A DNA stretch of 64,000 bases from an uncultured Algibacter sp. GTDB taxonomy: Bacteria; Bacteroidota; Bacteroidia; Flavobacteriales; Flavobacteriaceae. Positions 63,568 to 64,000 of this stretch are shown in pieces. Under the pieces are notes generated by a model, which had not been told where the DNA came from, did not search any database, and saw nothing but the letters and a program-made list of their open reading frames with translations. Location: NCBI RefSeq assembly GCF_947495675.1, contig NZ_CANLZX010000009.1, positions 1 through 64,000 on the forward strand. Direction: 5' to 3'. Every line of letters begins with the position of its first letter. Position 1 is the first letter of the stretch. The position numbers and the translations under genes are program-made.

Positions 63568-63732
63568 ATGTCACATGTAATAAAAAACACACAAAAAAAT
63601 GTTGATTAATTACATGACAAAATTATAAGAATAAAAAAGCTTGAAATTTGATTTTCGTTGAATGAAAATTAAGTGTAGACGAATAGCTAAAACTAATAGT
63701 TAAGTTGATTTATTTGTTTATTTAAACAAATA

Positions 63733-63766
63733 AAAAAAGAGGCTTCTTTTATGAAAGCCTCTTTTT
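63733..63766 (-). terminator. Terminator of the gene at the right edge
   Basis: Arms aaaaagaggctt / aagcctcttttt (loop of about 8) 35 bp after the stop at 63801. The 5' flank of cluster gene 1 (63568-63732) holds no gene. Confidence 0.85.
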
Positions 63767-63800
63767 GATTTATAAATTAACTGTTTTTATAAAAAGTAGT

Positions 63801-64000
63801 TTATTTTATTTTTGTACTAAATGGAAACAACAATTGAATCCCTTTTTTATTAGACATAGCTTTAATTTCTTTTAAAATTTTATAATTCTCATCGCCTAGC
63901 TCTTCCATTAAAATGGTTTCTTTTGACTTTACTATACCAAAATCTTCAAGCATTTTATCTAGATCTTTTTCAAAAATTGGAAATTCTCTTATTTGATACT
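63801..64000 (-). CDS. 3' end of an unknown gene
   Basis: The minus-strand frame from 63998 to the TAA at 63801 gives 65 residues (YQIREFPIFEKDLDKM...LLFPFSTKIK). It is helical and charged. No family recognised; the start is beyond the right edge. A terminator follows it. Confidence 0.65.
   Translation of the reverse strand, partial: YQIREFPIFEKDLDKMLEDFGIVKSKETILMEELGDENYKILKEIKAMSNKKGIQLLFPFSTKIK

Noticed and set aside
1..64000. tRNA, rRNA, CRISPR, prophage or insertion sequence
   Set aside because: No cloverleaf-like sequences, regularly spaced repeats, integrase or transposase frames found on either strand.

Overview
The window is a stretch of chromosome from a marine-type member of the Flavobacteriaceae (Bacteroidota). 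The evidence is very low GC, the Bacteroidota promoter -7 element TAnnTTTG in front of many genes, absence of Shine-Dalgarno sites, lipoproteins and proteins with the type IX secretion (T9SS) type B sorting domain, and families typical of the group (DUF3667, DUF4834, YfhO, CAL67264-type membrane protein). I see no rRNA, tRNA, CRISPR array, prophage or insertion sequence. The closest match from memory is the Olleya/Lacinutrix/Winogradskyella/Algibacter group, but the genus cannot be settled from this sequence.

Layout. 1-1744: end of a surface-glycan or amino-acid-activation locus (truncated NRPS-like adenylation enzyme plus a GNAT-like protein). 1898-9616: Lrp regulator, M14 carboxypeptidase divergent from an XRE repressor with a cluster of palindromic operators, small lipoprotein, MBL hydrolase, Bcp peroxiredoxin, endonuclease III, ECF sigma factor with a 48-residue companion. 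9852-12635: uvrA, followed by copy A of a short dispersed repeat. 14090-16089: two paralogous secreted Asn/Arg/Tyr-rich proteins, each behind a sigma-54-type promoter. 16220-21391: flippase, glycosyltransferase and YfhO membrane protein in overlapping order. 21522-28833: DUF4834, outer-membrane transporter, GNAT, alpha-oxoamine synthase, cysteine-synthase-like enzyme, S9 peptidase. 28919-41301: EbfC, a lipoprotein with thioester-domain-like motifs, PaaK/CapK-like ligase, threonine aldolase, prfB with its programmed frameshift, HAD, ArsC, TonB-type receptor, 1-Cys peroxiredoxin, fumarase, Crp-type regulator. 42785-43801: an arginase-fold protein that has lost five of six metal ligands. 44252-53395: eight co-directional genes (coiled-coil protein, AAA ATPase, NUDIX, membrane and unknown proteins) that look like one poorly described system; copy B of the dispersed repeat lies inside it. 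54028-55647: ettA with an in-frame stop before an intact C-terminal tail. 55965-58133: pirin, MarR, FMN reductase, DoxX redox group. 58278-59921: acyl-CoA carboxylase beta subunit. 59922-63567: four secreted proteins sharing shuffled modules, the last with a T9SS sorting domain. 63801-64000: 3' end of an unknown gene.

The most interesting items are: (a) the operator/promoter palindromes around the XRE gene; (b) the paired sigma-54 promoters; (c) the ettA nonsense codon; (d) the metal-ligand-less arginase homologue; (e) the thioester-like lipoprotein; (f) the eight-gene AAA/coiled-coil cluster; (g) the modular T9SS-linked cluster; (h) the 73-85 bp dispersed repeat with a variable hairpin. Family names are assigned from memory of the families; no database search was run.
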